This document shows positions 34,952 through 44,106 of a stretch of DNA of 64,000 nt, one piece after another. The notes beneath the pieces are model-generated. The model worked only from the letters and a program-made list of their open reading frames with translations. It was not told the DNA's origin and searched no databases. The first letter of the stretch is position 1. Every line of letters begins with the position of its first letter. The stretch is from Pseudomonas sp. S09G 359 (GTDB lineage: Bacteria; Pseudomonadota; Gammaproteobacteria; Pseudomonadales; Pseudomonadaceae). A program made the translations under genes and the position numbers. The stretch spans positions 3,563,501-3,627,500 of the forward strand of contig NZ_CP025263.1 of NCBI RefSeq assembly GCF_002843605.1, given 5' to 3'.

Positions 34952-35308
34952 ATGTCGGATCTTTTCTCCCCTCCCACCCTGTTCAAATGCCTGGCAGACG
35001 CCACCCGCGCGCGCTTGACGCTGCTGATCCTGCGCGAAGGCGAACTTTGTGTGTGCGAATTGATCCATGCCTTGGACGACAGCCAGCCGAAAATTTCCCG
35101 CCACCTCGCGCAACTGCGCAGTTGTGGGCTTCTGCTGGACCGTCGGCAGGGACAATGGATTTATTACCGCATCAACCCGGCACTGCCCGGCTGGGTCACC
35201 CAAGTGCTGGACACCACCTTGCAAGCCAACCAGCCCTGGTTGCAGAACGACGCACAGCGCCTGGATGCAATGGGCGACCGACCACAACGAGTCACTACCT
35301 GCTGCTGA
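34952..35308 (+). CDS. arsR: Arsenite-responsive repressor ArsR
   Basis: This SmtB/ArsR winged-HTH repressor of about 118 residues carries the arsenic-binding motif ELCVCEL (two Cys) in the alpha-3 position. The HTH follows ([19 protein letters not shown]). A CC pair ends the protein (TTCC), which may add a ligand. I prefer the ATG at 34952 over 34946 because AGG sits eight bases upstream; both give the same domain. It heads arsRBC. Confidence 0.93.
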   Translation: MSDLFSPPTLFKCLADATRARLTLLILREGELCVCELIHALDDSQPKISRHLAQLRSCGLLLDRRQGQWIYYRINPALPGWVTQVLDTTLQANQPWLQNDAQRLDAMGDRPQRVTTCC

Positions 35309-35327
35309 ACCCTCGGAGCGTTTATTC

Positions 35328-36611
35328 ATGCTTGTCGCCATTGGCATTTTCATCTTCACCATCGTTCTGGTCATCTGGCAGCCCAAGGGCCTCGGCGTCG
35401 GCTGGAGCGCAACCATGGGCGCGATCCTGGCCCTGGCCTGCGGCGTGATCAGCCTGGCGGATATCCCGGTGGTGTGGCACATCATCTGGAACGCCACCGG
35501 CACCTTCGTCGCGCTGATCATCATCAGCCTACTGCTGGACGAAGCCGGGTTCTTCGCCTGGACCGCCCTGCATGTAGCCCGCTGGGGCCGTGGCCGTGGC
35601 CGGCGGTTGTTTGCCTATATGGTGCTGCTCGGCGCGTTGGTCTCGGCGCTGTTTGCCAATGACGGTGCCGCACTGATCCTCACGCCTATCGTGATGTCGA
35701 TGCTGCTGGCCTTGCGCTTTTCGCCGGCGGCGACCCTCGCGTTCGTGATGGGCGCGGGGTTTATCGCCGACACGGCGAGCCTGCCGCTGGTGGTGTCGAA
35801 CCTGGTGAATATCGTCTCGGCGGACTATTTCAAGATCGGTTTCAACGAGTACGCAGCGGTGATGGTGCCGGTGAATTTTGTCAGCGTGGCCGCCACCCTG
35901 GCGGTGTTGCTGTGGTTTTTCCGCCGCGATATTCCCCAGGCCTATGACCCGGCCGACCTGGCCGACCCCGCCAGCGCCATCCACGACCGCGCCACCTTCC
36001 GCGCCGGCTGGTGGGTGCTGGGCATCCTGCTGGTCGGCTGCTTTGCCCTGGAACCGCTGGGGATTCCCATCAGTGCGATCTCCGCGGTGTGCGCCGTGCT
36101 CCTGCTGGTGATCGCCGCCAAGGGCCACAAGATTTCCACGCGTAAAGTGCTGAAGGAAGCACCGTGGCAGATCGTGATTTTTTCCTTGGGCATGTACCTG
36201 GTGGTCTACGGCTTGCGCAACGCCGGCCTCACCACCTACCTGGCGACCTGGCTCGATACCTTTGCCCATTACGGCGTGTGGGGCGCAGCCATGGGCACCG
36301 GGGTGCTGACGGCGTTGCTGTCATCGGCCATGAACAACCTGCCGACCGTGCTGATCGGCGCGCTGTCCATCGAGTCCAGCCATGCCGTGGGCGTGGTCAA
36401 GGACGCGATGATCTACGCCAACGTGATCGGTAGCGACCTGGGCCCCAAAATCACCCCCATCGGCAGCCTGGCGACCTTGCTGTGGCTGCATATCCTGGCG
36501 CGCAAAGGCATCACCATCACCTGGGGCTACTACTTCAAGGTCGGGATTGTGCTGACCTTGCCGGTGCTGCTGATCACCCTTGCCGCCCTCGCCTTGCGCC
36601 TGAGTTTCTGA
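35328..36611 (+). CDS. arsB: Arsenite efflux pump ArsB
   Basis: This 427-residue inner-membrane protein has about twelve helices and the ArsB/NhaD (ion transporter) motifs ([29 protein letters not shown], and [11 protein letters not shown] with the conserved [12 protein letters not shown]). It expels arsenite using the proton-motive force. GGAG lies eight bases before the ATG. It is translated 19 bases after arsR and 6 before arsC. Confidence 0.96.
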   Translation: MLVAIGIFIFTIVLVIWQPKGLGVGWSATMGAILALACGVISLADIPVVWHIIWNATGTFVALIIISLLLDEAGFFAWTALHVARWGRGRGRRLFAYMVLLGALVSALFANDGAALILTPIVMSMLLALRFSPAATLAFVMGAGFIADTASLPLVVSNLVNIVSADYFKIGFNEYAAVMVPVNFVSVAATLAVLLWFFRRDIPQAYDPADLADPASAIHDRATFRAGWWVLGILLVGCFALEPLGIPISAISAVCAVLLLVIAAKGHKISTRKVLKEAPWQIVIFSLGMYLVVYGLRNAGLTTYLATWLDTFAHYGVWGAAMGTGVLTALLSSAMNNLPTVLIGALSIESSHAVGVVKDAMIYANVIGSDLGPKITPIGSLATLLWLHILARKGITITWGYYFKVGIVLTLPVLLITLAALALRLSF

Positions 36612-36623
36612 CGGAGAATGCCA

Positions 36624-37094
36624 GTGAAAGTCCTGTTCATGTGTACCGCCAACAGCTGTCGGAGCATTTTGTCCGAGGCGCTGTTCAACCACTTGGCGCC
36701 GCCGGGGTTCGAGGCGATCAGCGCCGGCAGCGTCCCCAAGGGCCAGGTGCTGCCGCGCAGCCTGAGCACATTGCAGGCGGCGGGCATCAGCACCGAGGGC
36801 CTGTACAGCAAGGGTAATGAGGCCTTTGAAGGCAGCCCGCCGGACGTGGTCATCACCGTGTGCGACAAGGCTGCCAGCGAAGCTTGCCCGGTGTATTTCG
36901 GGCCGGCGCTGAAGGCCCATTGGGGGTTGGCGGACCCGTCCGATGTACAGGGAGATGATGCCCACATCGACGGCGCATTTCAGGCTACCCTGCAGATCAT
37001 CGAGCGCCGCTGCCGGGCGTTTTTCGAGGTCCCCTTCGCCCGCTTGACTGCCATTGAAATCAAGGCCGAGCTTGATCGCATCGCCACCCTGTAA
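36624..37094 (+). CDS. arsC: Arsenate reductase ArsC (LMW-phosphatase type)
   Basis: This 156-residue protein has the phosphatase-like loop MCTANSCRS (CX5R) at the N terminus and later Cys residues (TVCDKAASEACPV) forming the disulfide relay, as in thioredoxin-coupled ArsC. It reduces arsenate to arsenite for ArsB. GGAG at 36613-36616 is only two bases before an ATG at 36618 but seven before the GTG at 36624, so I take GTG as start. The upstream ATG would add two residues. It closes the arsRBC operon; no arsH is present. Confidence 0.92.
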   Translation: MKVLFMCTANSCRSILSEALFNHLAPPGFEAISAGSVPKGQVLPRSLSTLQAAGISTEGLYSKGNEAFEGSPPDVVITVCDKAASEACPVYFGPALKAHWGLADPSDVQGDDAHIDGAFQATLQIIERRCRAFFEVPFARLTAIEIKAELDRIATL

Positions 37095-37106
37095 CCGGAG
37101 CCGCTG

Positions 37107-37898
37107 ATGAGCACGATGCAACACGCCTGGCTGGGCCACTACGAAATCAGCAGCACCACCTGCACCGGCCTGACCTTTGCCCGTCACAGCCATGACGAAT
37201 GTGTGATCGGCGTGAACCTGGTCGGCGAAGAAAAAGTCTGGTTGGACCGCCGCGAATTCGAGGCCGGCCCGGGTTCTATCACCTTGTACAACCCTGGGCA
37301 GATCCAGGGCGGTGGCGCAGCAGATGGCGCGCCCTGGCAGTTCGTGAGCCTGTACATTACCGCAGAGCAATTGGCCGCTGACCTGGGGCTTACACACTTG
37401 GAGTTCGACCGTTCGCTGTGTTTTGCGCCAGACCTGGCCCGGCGCCTGGCGGCGACGGTGCGCGGCACATTGTGCGGCGATGCGCTGGGCCAGGGCTTGA
37501 GCGAAGACGCCTTGGTGCTGCTGTTGGCTGAGGTGGTCAGCCTTAGCGGCGTGCGCTTGCCCGATAGCACGGCAGCGGGCAAAAACCTCATCGGCCGCGC
37601 CCAGGAACTGCTCGCCGAGCACCTGTCTCGTTCACTGCCGCTGGAGCATCTTGGCGATGAGCTGGGGTTATCCAAGTTTCACCTGCTGCGCACCTTCCAG
37701 AAAGAGACCGGGCTCAGCCCCCGGCAATGGGCGATGCAATTGCGCACGCGGCGGGCCAAGGGCCTGTTGCGCAATGGCGTGGCGGCCAGCGAAGTTGCTC
37801 ACGACCTCGGGTTTGCCGACCAGAGCCATCTCAACCGGCATTTCCGCGCGGCCTATGGCATCACGCCGGGGCGTTATCAAAGCGTGTTGAAACGCTGA
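37107..37898 (+). CDS. AraC-family transcriptional regulator
   Basis: This 263-residue protein has an N-terminal cupin-type sensor (residues about 10-80, with FARHSHDECVIGVNL) and two C-terminal AraC HTH motifs (LGLSKFHLLRTFQKETGLSPRQW and HDLGFADQSHLNRHFRAAYG). It resembles the AraC regulators that sit beside LysE exporters. GGAGCCG precedes the ATG. It lies 12 bases after arsC and 74 before lysE-type gene, both on the same strand; control of the exporter is more likely than of arsenic. Confidence 0.9.
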   Translation: MSTMQHAWLGHYEISSTTCTGLTFARHSHDECVIGVNLVGEEKVWLDRREFEAGPGSITLYNPGQIQGGGAADGAPWQFVSLYITAEQLAADLGLTHLEFDRSLCFAPDLARRLAATVRGTLCGDALGQGLSEDALVLLLAEVVSLSGVRLPDSTAAGKNLIGRAQELLAEHLSRSLPLEHLGDELGLSKFHLLRTFQKETGLSPRQWAMQLRTRRAKGLLRNGVAASEVAHDLGFADQSHLNRHFRAAYGITPGRYQSVLKR

Positions 37899-37972
37899 AC
37901 AGCGCAATCTGGTTCAAGACAGCACCTGCGCGTCGCCTCACACTGCTCGCCCTCTCTTGAAGGAACGCGGGC

Positions 37973-38584
37973 ATGCTGACGATCTTTTTCTACGCGCTGG
38001 TATTCGGTTTTGTGTTTTGCCTCTCCCCCGGTGCCGTGCTGGCGGAGACCCTGCGCCGTGGCCTGCTGCATGGTTTCACCCCGGCCTTGCTGGTGCAGGT
38101 CGGCTCCCTGGTGGGCGACGCCGTGTGGGCGGTGATCGGCCTCACGGGCATCGCCCTGTTAATCCAGCATGACGCGGTGCGCGTGCCACTGACGCTCGTG
38201 TGCGCGCTGTACCTGGCGTGGCTGGGCGTGCGCAGCCTGATCGACGCCTGGCACCTGCCCGCGGCAGACAGCGCGCCGGCCAGATCCGGGCAGAATGCCT
38301 TGGCGGTAGGTGCAGCGATCTCCTTGGCCAACCCGAAGAACATTGTTTACTGGGGCGCGCTGGGCAGCGCCTTGTCCGGCATCGTCGGCGCCACACCCAG
38401 CCAGGGGCAGACGCTGATGTTTTTTGCAGGTTTTATGCTGGCATCGCTGTTGTCGTGTTTTCTGATTGCCGGCCTGGTCAACCTGTTGCGCAAGAATGCA
38501 TCACCGCTGTGGCAGCGCGTCAGTTATGGCGCCTGCGGTGTGGTATTGCTTTATCTGGCTGTTCTGGCCGCCCGTGGAGTATGA
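37973..38584 (+). CDS. LysE-family amino acid exporter
   Basis: This 203-residue membrane protein has six predicted helices and the LysE/RhtB motifs (FCLSPGAVLAETLRRGL in helix 1 and NPKNIVYWGALGS in the later half). It should export an amino acid by proton exchange. AAGGAAC lies eight bases before the ATG. The AraC gene upstream is probably its activator. The substrate cannot be predicted. Confidence 0.92.
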   Translation: MLTIFFYALVFGFVFCLSPGAVLAETLRRGLLHGFTPALLVQVGSLVGDAVWAVIGLTGIALLIQHDAVRVPLTLVCALYLAWLGVRSLIDAWHLPAADSAPARSGQNALAVGAAISLANPKNIVYWGALGSALSGIVGATPSQGQTLMFFAGFMLASLLSCFLIAGLVNLLRKNASPLWQRVSYGACGVVLLYLAVLAARGV

Positions 38585-38896
38585 AGTTATATACTCTGCA
38601 ACTTGCCTCTTATCTGAATACACTCTGAACGCCGGTTATTTTAATTGATCATGCGTTGACATTTTGTAACTGGCTGAGTAGATTGCCCGTGCCCGCAACT
38701 GGGGCCTTTTTTAACCCTCACAAAAGAAGCCAATGGACACAGTATCTAGTCGCTGTCCGTGCACTGCGTTTGCAGGCATCGGGCGCCCAACCCAGAATAT
38801 GACAGGACTCGCCTCCCCGGTCCGGTAAGCTGCGCTAGAGCTCGATGCTCCACCGTAACTGCCTCGCCGGATGCCCGTCCGGTCCCGAGGTGTGTT

Positions 38897-39064
38897 ATGA
38901 CCTTTAAAACCCTTGTTTTACCTGATGTACCAAGCTTGGCCGCAGCCCTGCGGACCGAGCTCTGCCGTGCCCCTGTGGGGTTTTTCCCGATGCGCTCGGC
39001 CTTTGCTACGCCCTCCCCTCAAGACCCGCAGAGACCCAAGGTTTTCAGCCTGGATTTCGCGTGA
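38897..39064 (+). CDS. Leader peptide candidate 1 (55 aa, proline-rich C-terminal half)
   Basis: A 55-codon frame starts at ATG 38897 with GAGG seven bases upstream. The peptide begins MTFKTLVLPDVPSLAAAL and has about six prolines after residue 25 (TPSPQDPQRPKV). The terminator-like hairpin at 38970-38985 lies inside this frame, so translation of the region would disrupt it. Proline-rich leaders controlling Mg2+ genes (MgtL) are known in Salmonella, but sequence identity is not claimed. It could also be a chance frame. Confidence 0.45.
   Translation: MTFKTLVLPDVPSLAAALRTELCRAPVGFFPMRSAFATPSPQDPQRPKVFSLDFA
38970..38985 (+). terminator. Attenuator-like hairpin in the mgtA leader
   Basis: CCCC-TGT-GGGG followed by TTTTT, inside leader ORF 1 and about 320 bases before mgtA. 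CCGAGC and GCTCGG flank it (38955 and 38994) and can form an outer stem. Short for a full terminator, so a conditional role is more likely than constitutive termination. Confidence 0.45.
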
Positions 39065-39127
39065 GCGTTCGCGCCGCCTGAGCCTGCTGAAAACAGCAAC
39101 TTTCTGATCAATACCCTGGAGTTCCTT

Positions 39128-39166
39128 ATGAACAATTCCAGTGGTAGTCGGCTGCGCGTTAGTTAA
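39128..39166 (+). CDS. Leader peptide candidate 2 (12 aa)
   Basis: ATG at 39128 follows CTGGAG with six bases between, a strong ribosome site. It encodes MNNSSGSRLRVS. Its stop lies within the palindrome GCGTTAGTTAACTAACGC (39156-39173), so ribosome stalling or passage would affect folding there. It is 140 bases before mgtA. Confidence 0.45.
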   Translation: MNNSSGSRLRVS

Positions 39167-39173
39167 CTAACGC
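39156..39173. repeat. 18-bp perfect palindrome at leader peptide 2 stop codon
   Basis: GCGTTAGTTAACTAACGC reads the same on both strands. In RNA it makes a stable 7-base stem with a TTAA loop. No T run follows, so it is not a terminator by itself; it may be a structured element of the mgtA leader or a protein site. Confidence 0.6.
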
Positions 39174-39304
39174 TGCAGTAGTAGATATGTAATCTCCTTA
39201 TTTAAACCGATCGCGAAGTCCGCGGCTCGGCATGCTTTCGCTCGCCTGCAACCAGGTAAGTAACGGGTATGTTTTGTCGAGAATTGGCGACAGGAGTACA
39301 CACA

Positions 39305-42013
39305 ATGAGCGCCGTAAAAAACACCCCACTGCAGACCAAAAACGGCAGCGACAGCAAACTGTCGATGCGTGCCGCCCGCGAAGCCCACAACGGCCTGCAA
39401 GCCACCCTGGCCAACGTCCGTGCCACCCAGGACGGCCTGACCGAACTGGACGCCGCTGCCCGCCTGCAACGCGAAGGCTACAACGAAGTGGCCCATGACA
39501 AGCCGCCACACGCGGTCGTGCAGTTCCTGCAGGCATTGAACAACCCGTTCATCTATGTGCTGCTGACCTTGGGCGGCATCAGCTTCTTCACCGATTGCTG
39601 GCTGCCGATGCAGGACGGCGAAGACGCCGACCCGACCAAAGTGGTCATCATCATGACCATGGTACTGCTCAGCAGCCTGTTGCGCTTCTGGCAGGAACAC
39701 CGCTCGGCCAAGTCCGCCGAAGCCCTCAAAGCCATGGTGCGCACCACCGCCACTGTGCTGCGCCGTGAACAAGTGGGCAGCCCGCCGACGCTGCGCGAAG
39801 TGCCAATGCGCGACCTGGTGGCCGGCGATATCGTGCAACTGTCGGCCGGCGACATGATCCCCGCCGACATCCGCCTGATCGAGTCCCGCGACCTGTTTAT
39901 CAGCCAGGCCGTGCTCACCGGCGAAGCCTTGCCGGTAGAAAAATACGACACCCTGGGCGAAGTCACGCAAAAATCCGCCAGCAGCGTGGCCGCCGACCAG
40001 GGCAACCTGCTCGACCTGCCGAACATCTGCTTCATGGGCACCAACGTGGTCAGCGGCCGCGCCAAGGCGGTGGTGGTGGCGACCGGGCCGCGCACCTATT
40101 TTGGTTCGTTGGCCAAGGCGATTGTCGGCTCGCGCGTGCAAACCGCCTTCGACCGTGGGGTCAACAGCGTCAGTTGGTTGCTGATCCGCTTCATGCTGGT
40201 GATGGTGCCGATCGTGTTCCTGCTCAATGGCTTCTCCAAGGGTGACTGGGGCGATGCCTTCCTGTTTGCCTTGGCGGTCGCCGTGGGCCTGACCCCGGAA
40301 ATGCTGCCGATGATCGTCAGCGCCAACCTGGCCAAGGGCGCCACGGCGATGGCCAAGCGCAAGGTGGTGGTCAAGCGCCTGAATGCGATCCAGAACTTCG
40401 GTTCGATGGACGTGCTGTGCACCGACAAGACCGGCACCCTGACCCAGGACAAGATCATCCTCGAGCATCACGTGAATGCCTGGGGCCAACGCGATGATGC
40501 GGTGCTGTCCCTGGCCTGGCTCAACAGCTACCACCAGAGCGGCATGAAAAACCTGATGGACCAGGCGGTGGTGCAGTTCGCGGAGCAAAATCCGAAGTTC
40601 CAGGTGCCGTTTGCCTACAGCAAGGTCGATGAACTGCCGTTCGACTTTGTGCGCCGGCGCCTGTCGATCGTGGTCAAGGACGCCGCCGACGACCATCTGC
40701 TGGTGTGCAAAGGCGCGGTGGAAGAAATGCTCGGCATTTCCACCCACGTCATGGAGGCCGGTGCAGCCGTGCCGCTCGACGCCCGGCGCCGCGAGGAATT
40801 GCTGGCGATTGCGAATGACTACAACGAAGACGGTTTCCGCGTACTCGTGGTGGCGACGCGCAACATTCCCAAGGCGTTGGCCCGCCAGCAGTACACCACG
40901 GCGGATGAGCGCAACCTGGTGATCCAGGGGTTCCTGACCTTCCTCGATCCGCCGAAGGAAACTGCCGGCCCGGCCATTGCTGCCCTGCAACAGATCGGCG
41001 TCGCGATCAAAGTGCTGACTGGCGACAACGCCGTGGTCACCGCCAAGATCTGCCGCCAGGTTGGTCTCGATCCTGGCCAGCCGCTGCTGGGGGTGGAAAT
41101 CGAAGCGATGGACGATGCAACCCTGCTGCGCCGCGTCGAAGAACGCACGGTGTTTGCCAAGCTGACGCCGCTGCAAAAATCCCGCGTGCTCAAGGCCCTG
41201 CAAGCCAACGGTCACACGGTGGGTTTCCTCGGCGACGGCATCAACGATGCTCCGGCGCTGCGCGATGCCGATGTGGGTATCTCGGTGGACAGCGGCACCG
41301 ACATCGCCAAGGAATCGGCGGATATCATCCTGCTGGAAAAGAGCCTGATGGTGCTCGAAGAAGGTGTGCTCAAAGGCCGCGAAACCTTCGGCAATATCAT
41401 GAAGTACCTGAACATGACTGCCAGCTCCAACTTCGGCAACGTGTTCTCGGTGCTGGTGGCCAGCGCGTTTATCCCGTTCCTGCCGATGCTGTCGATCCAC
41501 CTGCTGTTGCAGAACCTGATGTACGACATCTCCCAGCTGGCCCTGCCGTGGGACAAGATGGACAAGGAATACCTGGCCAAGCCACGCAAGTGGGATGCGA
41601 AAAACATCGGCCGCTTCATGATCTGGATCGGGCCGACCTCGTCGATCTTCGACATCACCACCTTTGCGCTGATGTGGTACGTGTTCGCCGCCAACAGTGT
41701 AGAGATGCAGACGCTGTTCCAGTCCGGCTGGTTTATCGAGGGGCTGCTCTCGCAAACCCTGGTGGTGCACATGTTGCGTACGCGCAAGATCCCGTTCTTC
41801 CAGAGCACGGCCGCGTGGCCAGTGTTGATGATGACCGGCGTGGTGATCGCGCTGGGGATCTACGTGCCGTTCTCGCCGCTGGGCACCCTGGTCGGCCTGC
41901 AACCGCTGCCGCTGGCGTACTTCCCATGGCTGGTGGGCACCTTGCTCAGCTACTGCTGCGTGGCCCAACTGATGAAAACGATCTACATCCGCCGCTTCAA
42001 GCAGTGGTACTGA
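39305..42013 (+). CDS. mgtA: Mg2+-translocating P-type ATPase
   Basis: This 902-residue P3B-type ATPase imports Mg2+. Motifs: VLTGEALPVEK (actuator), DKTGTLTQ with the phosphorylated Asp (about residue 375), TGDNAVVTAK, and GDGINDAPALRDAD (hinge). About ten helices; the N terminus is the usual MgtA-type cation ATPase N-domain. Start at 39305, where AGGAG sits eight bases upstream; the further upstream codon has no ribosome site. Regulated probably through the long leader. An mgtC or phoP is not in the window. Confidence 0.95.
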   Translation: MSAVKNTPLQTKNGSDSKLSMRAAREAHNGLQATLANVRATQDGLTELDAAARLQREGYNEVAHDKPPHAVVQFLQALNNPFIYVLLTLGGISFFTDCWLPMQDGEDADPTKVVIIMTMVLLSSLLRFWQEHRSAKSAEALKAMVRTTATVLRREQVGSPPTLREVPMRDLVAGDIVQLSAGDMIPADIRLIESRDLFISQAVLTGEALPVEKYDTLGEVTQKSASSVAADQGNLLDLPNICFMGTNVVSGRAKAVVVATGPRTYFGSLAKAIVGSRVQTAFDRGVNSVSWLLIRFMLVMVPIVFLLNGFSKGDWGDAFLFALAVAVGLTPEMLPMIVSANLAKGATAMAKRKVVVKRLNAIQNFGSMDVLCTDKTGTLTQDKIILEHHVNAWGQRDDAVLSLAWLNSYHQSGMKNLMDQAVVQFAEQNPKFQVPFAYSKVDELPFDFVRRRLSIVVKDAADDHLLVCKGAVEEMLGISTHVMEAGAAVPLDARRREELLAIANDYNEDGFRVLVVATRNIPKALARQQYTTADERNLVIQGFLTFLDPPKETAGPAIAALQQIGVAIKVLTGDNAVVTAKICRQVGLDPGQPLLGVEIEAMDDATLLRRVEERTVFAKLTPLQKSRVLKALQANGHTVGFLGDGINDAPALRDADVGISVDSGTDIAKESADIILLEKSLMVLEEGVLKGRETFGNIMKYLNMTASSNFGNVFSVLVASAFIPFLPMLSIHLLLQNLMYDISQLALPWDKMDKEYLAKPRKWDAKNIGRFMIWIGPTSSIFDITTFALMWYVFAANSVEMQTLFQSGWFIEGLLSQTLVVHMLRTRKIPFFQSTAAWPVLMMTGVVIALGIYVPFSPLGTLVGLQPLPLAYFPWLVGTLLSYCCVAQLMKTIYIRRFKQWY

Positions 42014-42078
42014 TCCCCCGCCTTTCGAAAACGCTGGCCGTCGCCCGACGGTCAGCGTGCAACACAAGGACTCTGCCT

Positions 42079-42426
42079 ATGCGCGTCTTGATCTGTGCAG
42101 GTCGTCATTACGCCGACAGCAAAAAGTCCCGCCACGTGCTGGACGCTTACCATCGCCTGCGCCCGGTGCAGGTACTGATCCACGGCGGCAACCAGTTCCT
42201 CGGCAGCGACATCGAGGAATGGGCGCGGGAAATGGACATCGACGTGGTGCGTTACCCACCCAATTGGCAACGCCACGGCAAGCAGGCGGAACGCCAGCGC
42301 AACCATTTCATGCTGACCGACAGCCGCCCGGATGTGGTCATCGCCCTGCCTGGCGGTGACGACACCTGCGAGCTGGTCTGCCAGGCCAAAGCCAACGGCA
42401 TTGCGGTGCTCACGGTAGAAAGCTGA
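42079..42426 (+). CDS. DUF2493 (SLOG-like) protein
   Basis: This 115-residue Rossmann-like protein starts MRVLICAGRHYADSKK and has the DUF2493 pattern (HGGNQFLGSDIEEWARE, then PGGDDTCELVCQAKANG), related to the SLOG superfamily of nucleotide-binding proteins (YAcAr type). Function is unknown. It follows mgtA by 65 bases on the same strand and is followed by a small membrane protein. Confidence 0.82.
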   Translation: MRVLICAGRHYADSKKSRHVLDAYHRLRPVQVLIHGGNQFLGSDIEEWAREMDIDVVRYPPNWQRHGKQAERQRNHFMLTDSRPDVVIALPGGDDTCELVCQAKANGIAVLTVES

Positions 42427-42444
42427 ACTCAACTGAGGTGCATC

Positions 42445-42642
42445 ATGCACAAAAAACACAGCCCTCGGCAGCCAGACGGGTTTGCCAAATTCCGTGCGCG
42501 CCAGTATCGCGGCGCGCGTCATACCCTGTTGCTGCTACCACCCGCGAAACGCCGGGCATTGCGGCGCAATATGATCTTTATTGGCGTGACCGTTGGCGCC
42601 GTTATTGGCCTTGCCCTGCTGTCCAGGCTCTACACCGTTTGA
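42445..42642 (+). CDS. Small basic membrane protein (65 aa)
   Basis: This 65-residue protein has an Arg-rich N-terminal half and one transmembrane helix (FIGVTVGAVIGLALLSRLY). GAGGTG precedes the ATG. It is 18 bases after the DUF2493 gene and overlaps the convergent DUF533 gene by 13 bases at its end. Function unknown. Confidence 0.6.
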   Translation: MHKKHSPRQPDGFAKFRARQYRGARHTLLLLPPAKRRALRRNMIFIGVTVGAVIGLALLSRLYTV

Positions 42643-43316
42643 TGGACCTGTTGCTCCAGGTGCAGCTGCAACTGCGGGTCGATGTGCAGCTGCCCCGCCA
42701 GGTCATCCAGGTAATTGCGCTCGGCGTCCTGCTGGTCGTCGACCAGCATCACGCTGGCCAGGTACACCTCGGCCGCCAGCGCCGGGTCGGCGGCGAACTC
42801 GGCAAAATCCGCGGCATCCAGCGGCTTGGCGACTTCGGCGTCGAGCCAGGCTTGCAGCTGCGGGTCATCCGTGTGCTTACCCAGTTCGGTGGAGATCATC
42901 TGCTGCTCTTTTGCGTCGATCCGGCCATCGGCCTTGGCGGCGGCGATCAGCGCGCGCAACACTGCGTGGCTATGGGCCTCGGCTTCGGGGCCATCCAGTT
43001 GGTCGGCGGTCTGGAAGGCCTGTTGCGGGGTGGCGGCCTGCTGGCTTTGCCAGGCCTGATACGCCTGGTAGGCCATCATCCCCAGGGATGCCAACGCTGC
43101 ATAGTTCATCCCGCCGGACCGCCCTTGTGTCGGCCGCGTGGCGGCCCCACCCAACATGCCGCCGAGGCCACCCAACAATCCGCCCAGGCCACCCCCAGCC
43201 GAGGCATTGCCGCCCTTCAATAAACCGCCGAGCACGCCACCCAGGCCGCCGCCTGAGGACGCGCCGCCAGCCTGCCCGGCGCGCAGCATTTGTTCGAGTA
43301 GATCGCTGGTGTTCAT
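42630..43316 (-). CDS. DUF533/TerB-like protein
   Basis: This 228-residue protein has a Gly/Ala-rich N-terminal half (repeated GGLGGLLGG) and a TerB-like helical domain with acidic motif KADGRIDAKEQ, resembling YebE (DUF533). The role is unknown; YebE-like proteins respond to envelope stress. The start at 43316 was chosen over a Met 28 residues upstream because the latter has no domain. Its end overlaps the convergent small gene by 13 bases. Confidence 0.85.
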   Translation of the reverse strand: MNTSDLLEQMLRAGQAGGASSGGGLGGVLGGLLKGGNASAGGGLGGLLGGLGGMLGGAATRPTQGRSGGMNYAALASLGMMAYQAYQAWQSQQAATPQQAFQTADQLDGPEAEAHSHAVLRALIAAAKADGRIDAKEQQMISTELGKHTDDPQLQAWLDAEVAKPLDAADFAEFAADPALAAEVYLASVMLVDDQQDAERNYLDDLAGQLHIDPQLQLHLEQQVHQTV

Positions 43317-43444
43317 GGTGTTGCCCTCCCGGGGCGCGAGGTTGGCGTTTATCAACCATAGCCCGCGGCTGCCGGAACACCATGACCGCCGGGCGGGCAC
43401 GCTTTATGATGGCGCGGCTACACCCATAAGGCACGCCATAAGAG

Positions 43445-43981
43445 ATGAAGCCCGTGAACCGTATCGAACAGATCGCGCTGATGGCGAGCTACAACCAGTG
43501 GATGAACCGCAAGGTCTATGACGCGGCCGGCAAACTGAGCCACGCCGAACGGGTCGAGGACCGCCGGGCGTTTTTCGGCTCGATCCTCGGCACGCTGAAC
43601 CACTTGGCCTTGGGCGATACGGTCTGGCTCAAACGCTTTGCCCTGCACCCGGCAGGCTTTACCGCGCTCGCCCCCTTACACGCCATCGCCACACCGGCGG
43701 ACTTGAAACAACTGGCCTTCAACGACCTGCGCGAGCTCGCCACCCAGCGCGCCTGGCTCGATCAACTAATTCTCGACTGGAGCCAGACCCTGCAGGAAGC
43801 GGACCTGGACCATCACCTGCAGTACCACAACATGCGCGGCATGGCCGCCGAGAAAAACTTCTACAGCCTGCTGGTGCATTTTTTCAACCATCAGACTCAT
43901 CATCGGGGCCAGGTCACCACCCTGCTCAGCCAGGCCGGGCAGGATGTGGGCGACACTGACCTGCTGGCACTGATCGACTGA
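43445..43981 (+). CDS. DinB-family putative metalloenzyme
   Basis: This 178-residue four-helix protein has the DinB pattern of metal-binding His: LNHLALGD, FFNHQTHHRGQV. DinB proteins here are probably thiol-dependent transferases or hydrolases of unknown substrate; no SOS polymerase is meant. It is a single gene with a weak ribosome site. Confidence 0.88.
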   Translation: MKPVNRIEQIALMASYNQWMNRKVYDAAGKLSHAERVEDRRAFFGSILGTLNHLALGDTVWLKRFALHPAGFTALAPLHAIATPADLKQLAFNDLRELATQRAWLDQLILDWSQTLQEADLDHHLQYHNMRGMAAEKNFYSLLVHFFNHQTHHRGQVTTLLSQAGQDVGDTDLLALID

Positions 43982-44106
43982 AAGATCGAACGTCGCTTTC
44001 GCGCTGGGGTCGAAACCTCAGGTGCCGGGCTTTTCCTACCGCCCGCCCTCCCCGCGCGCATGGTGGCTCTAGCGATGCGCGTACCCCATAAGAAGGAGAC
44101 GCTTAC

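Larger units (their letters stand above)
38585..39304 (+). promoter_or_regulatory. Long 5' leader region of mgtA
   Basis: 720 bases without a long gene. It holds two small ORFs with good ribosome sites (listed separately), a C4-G4 hairpin with five Ts at 38970-38985, flanked by a longer CCGAGC/GCTCGG pair (38955-38960 and 38994-38999), a GC-rich hairpin CTCG-CCGGA...TCCGG-CGAG near 38866-38892, and an 18-base perfect palindrome at 39156-39173. This is the layout expected of a leader that regulates mgtA by translation and transcription attenuation. Confidence 0.65.

Noticed and set aside
38585-39304. Known riboswitch such as M-box or yybP-ykoY
   Set aside because: I could not match the conserved core of either class.
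39167-42067. 966-codon open frame antisense to mgtA
   Set aside because: It is an overlap shadow of a high-GC gene, His/Gln-rich without domain similarity, and mgtA on the other strand is clear.
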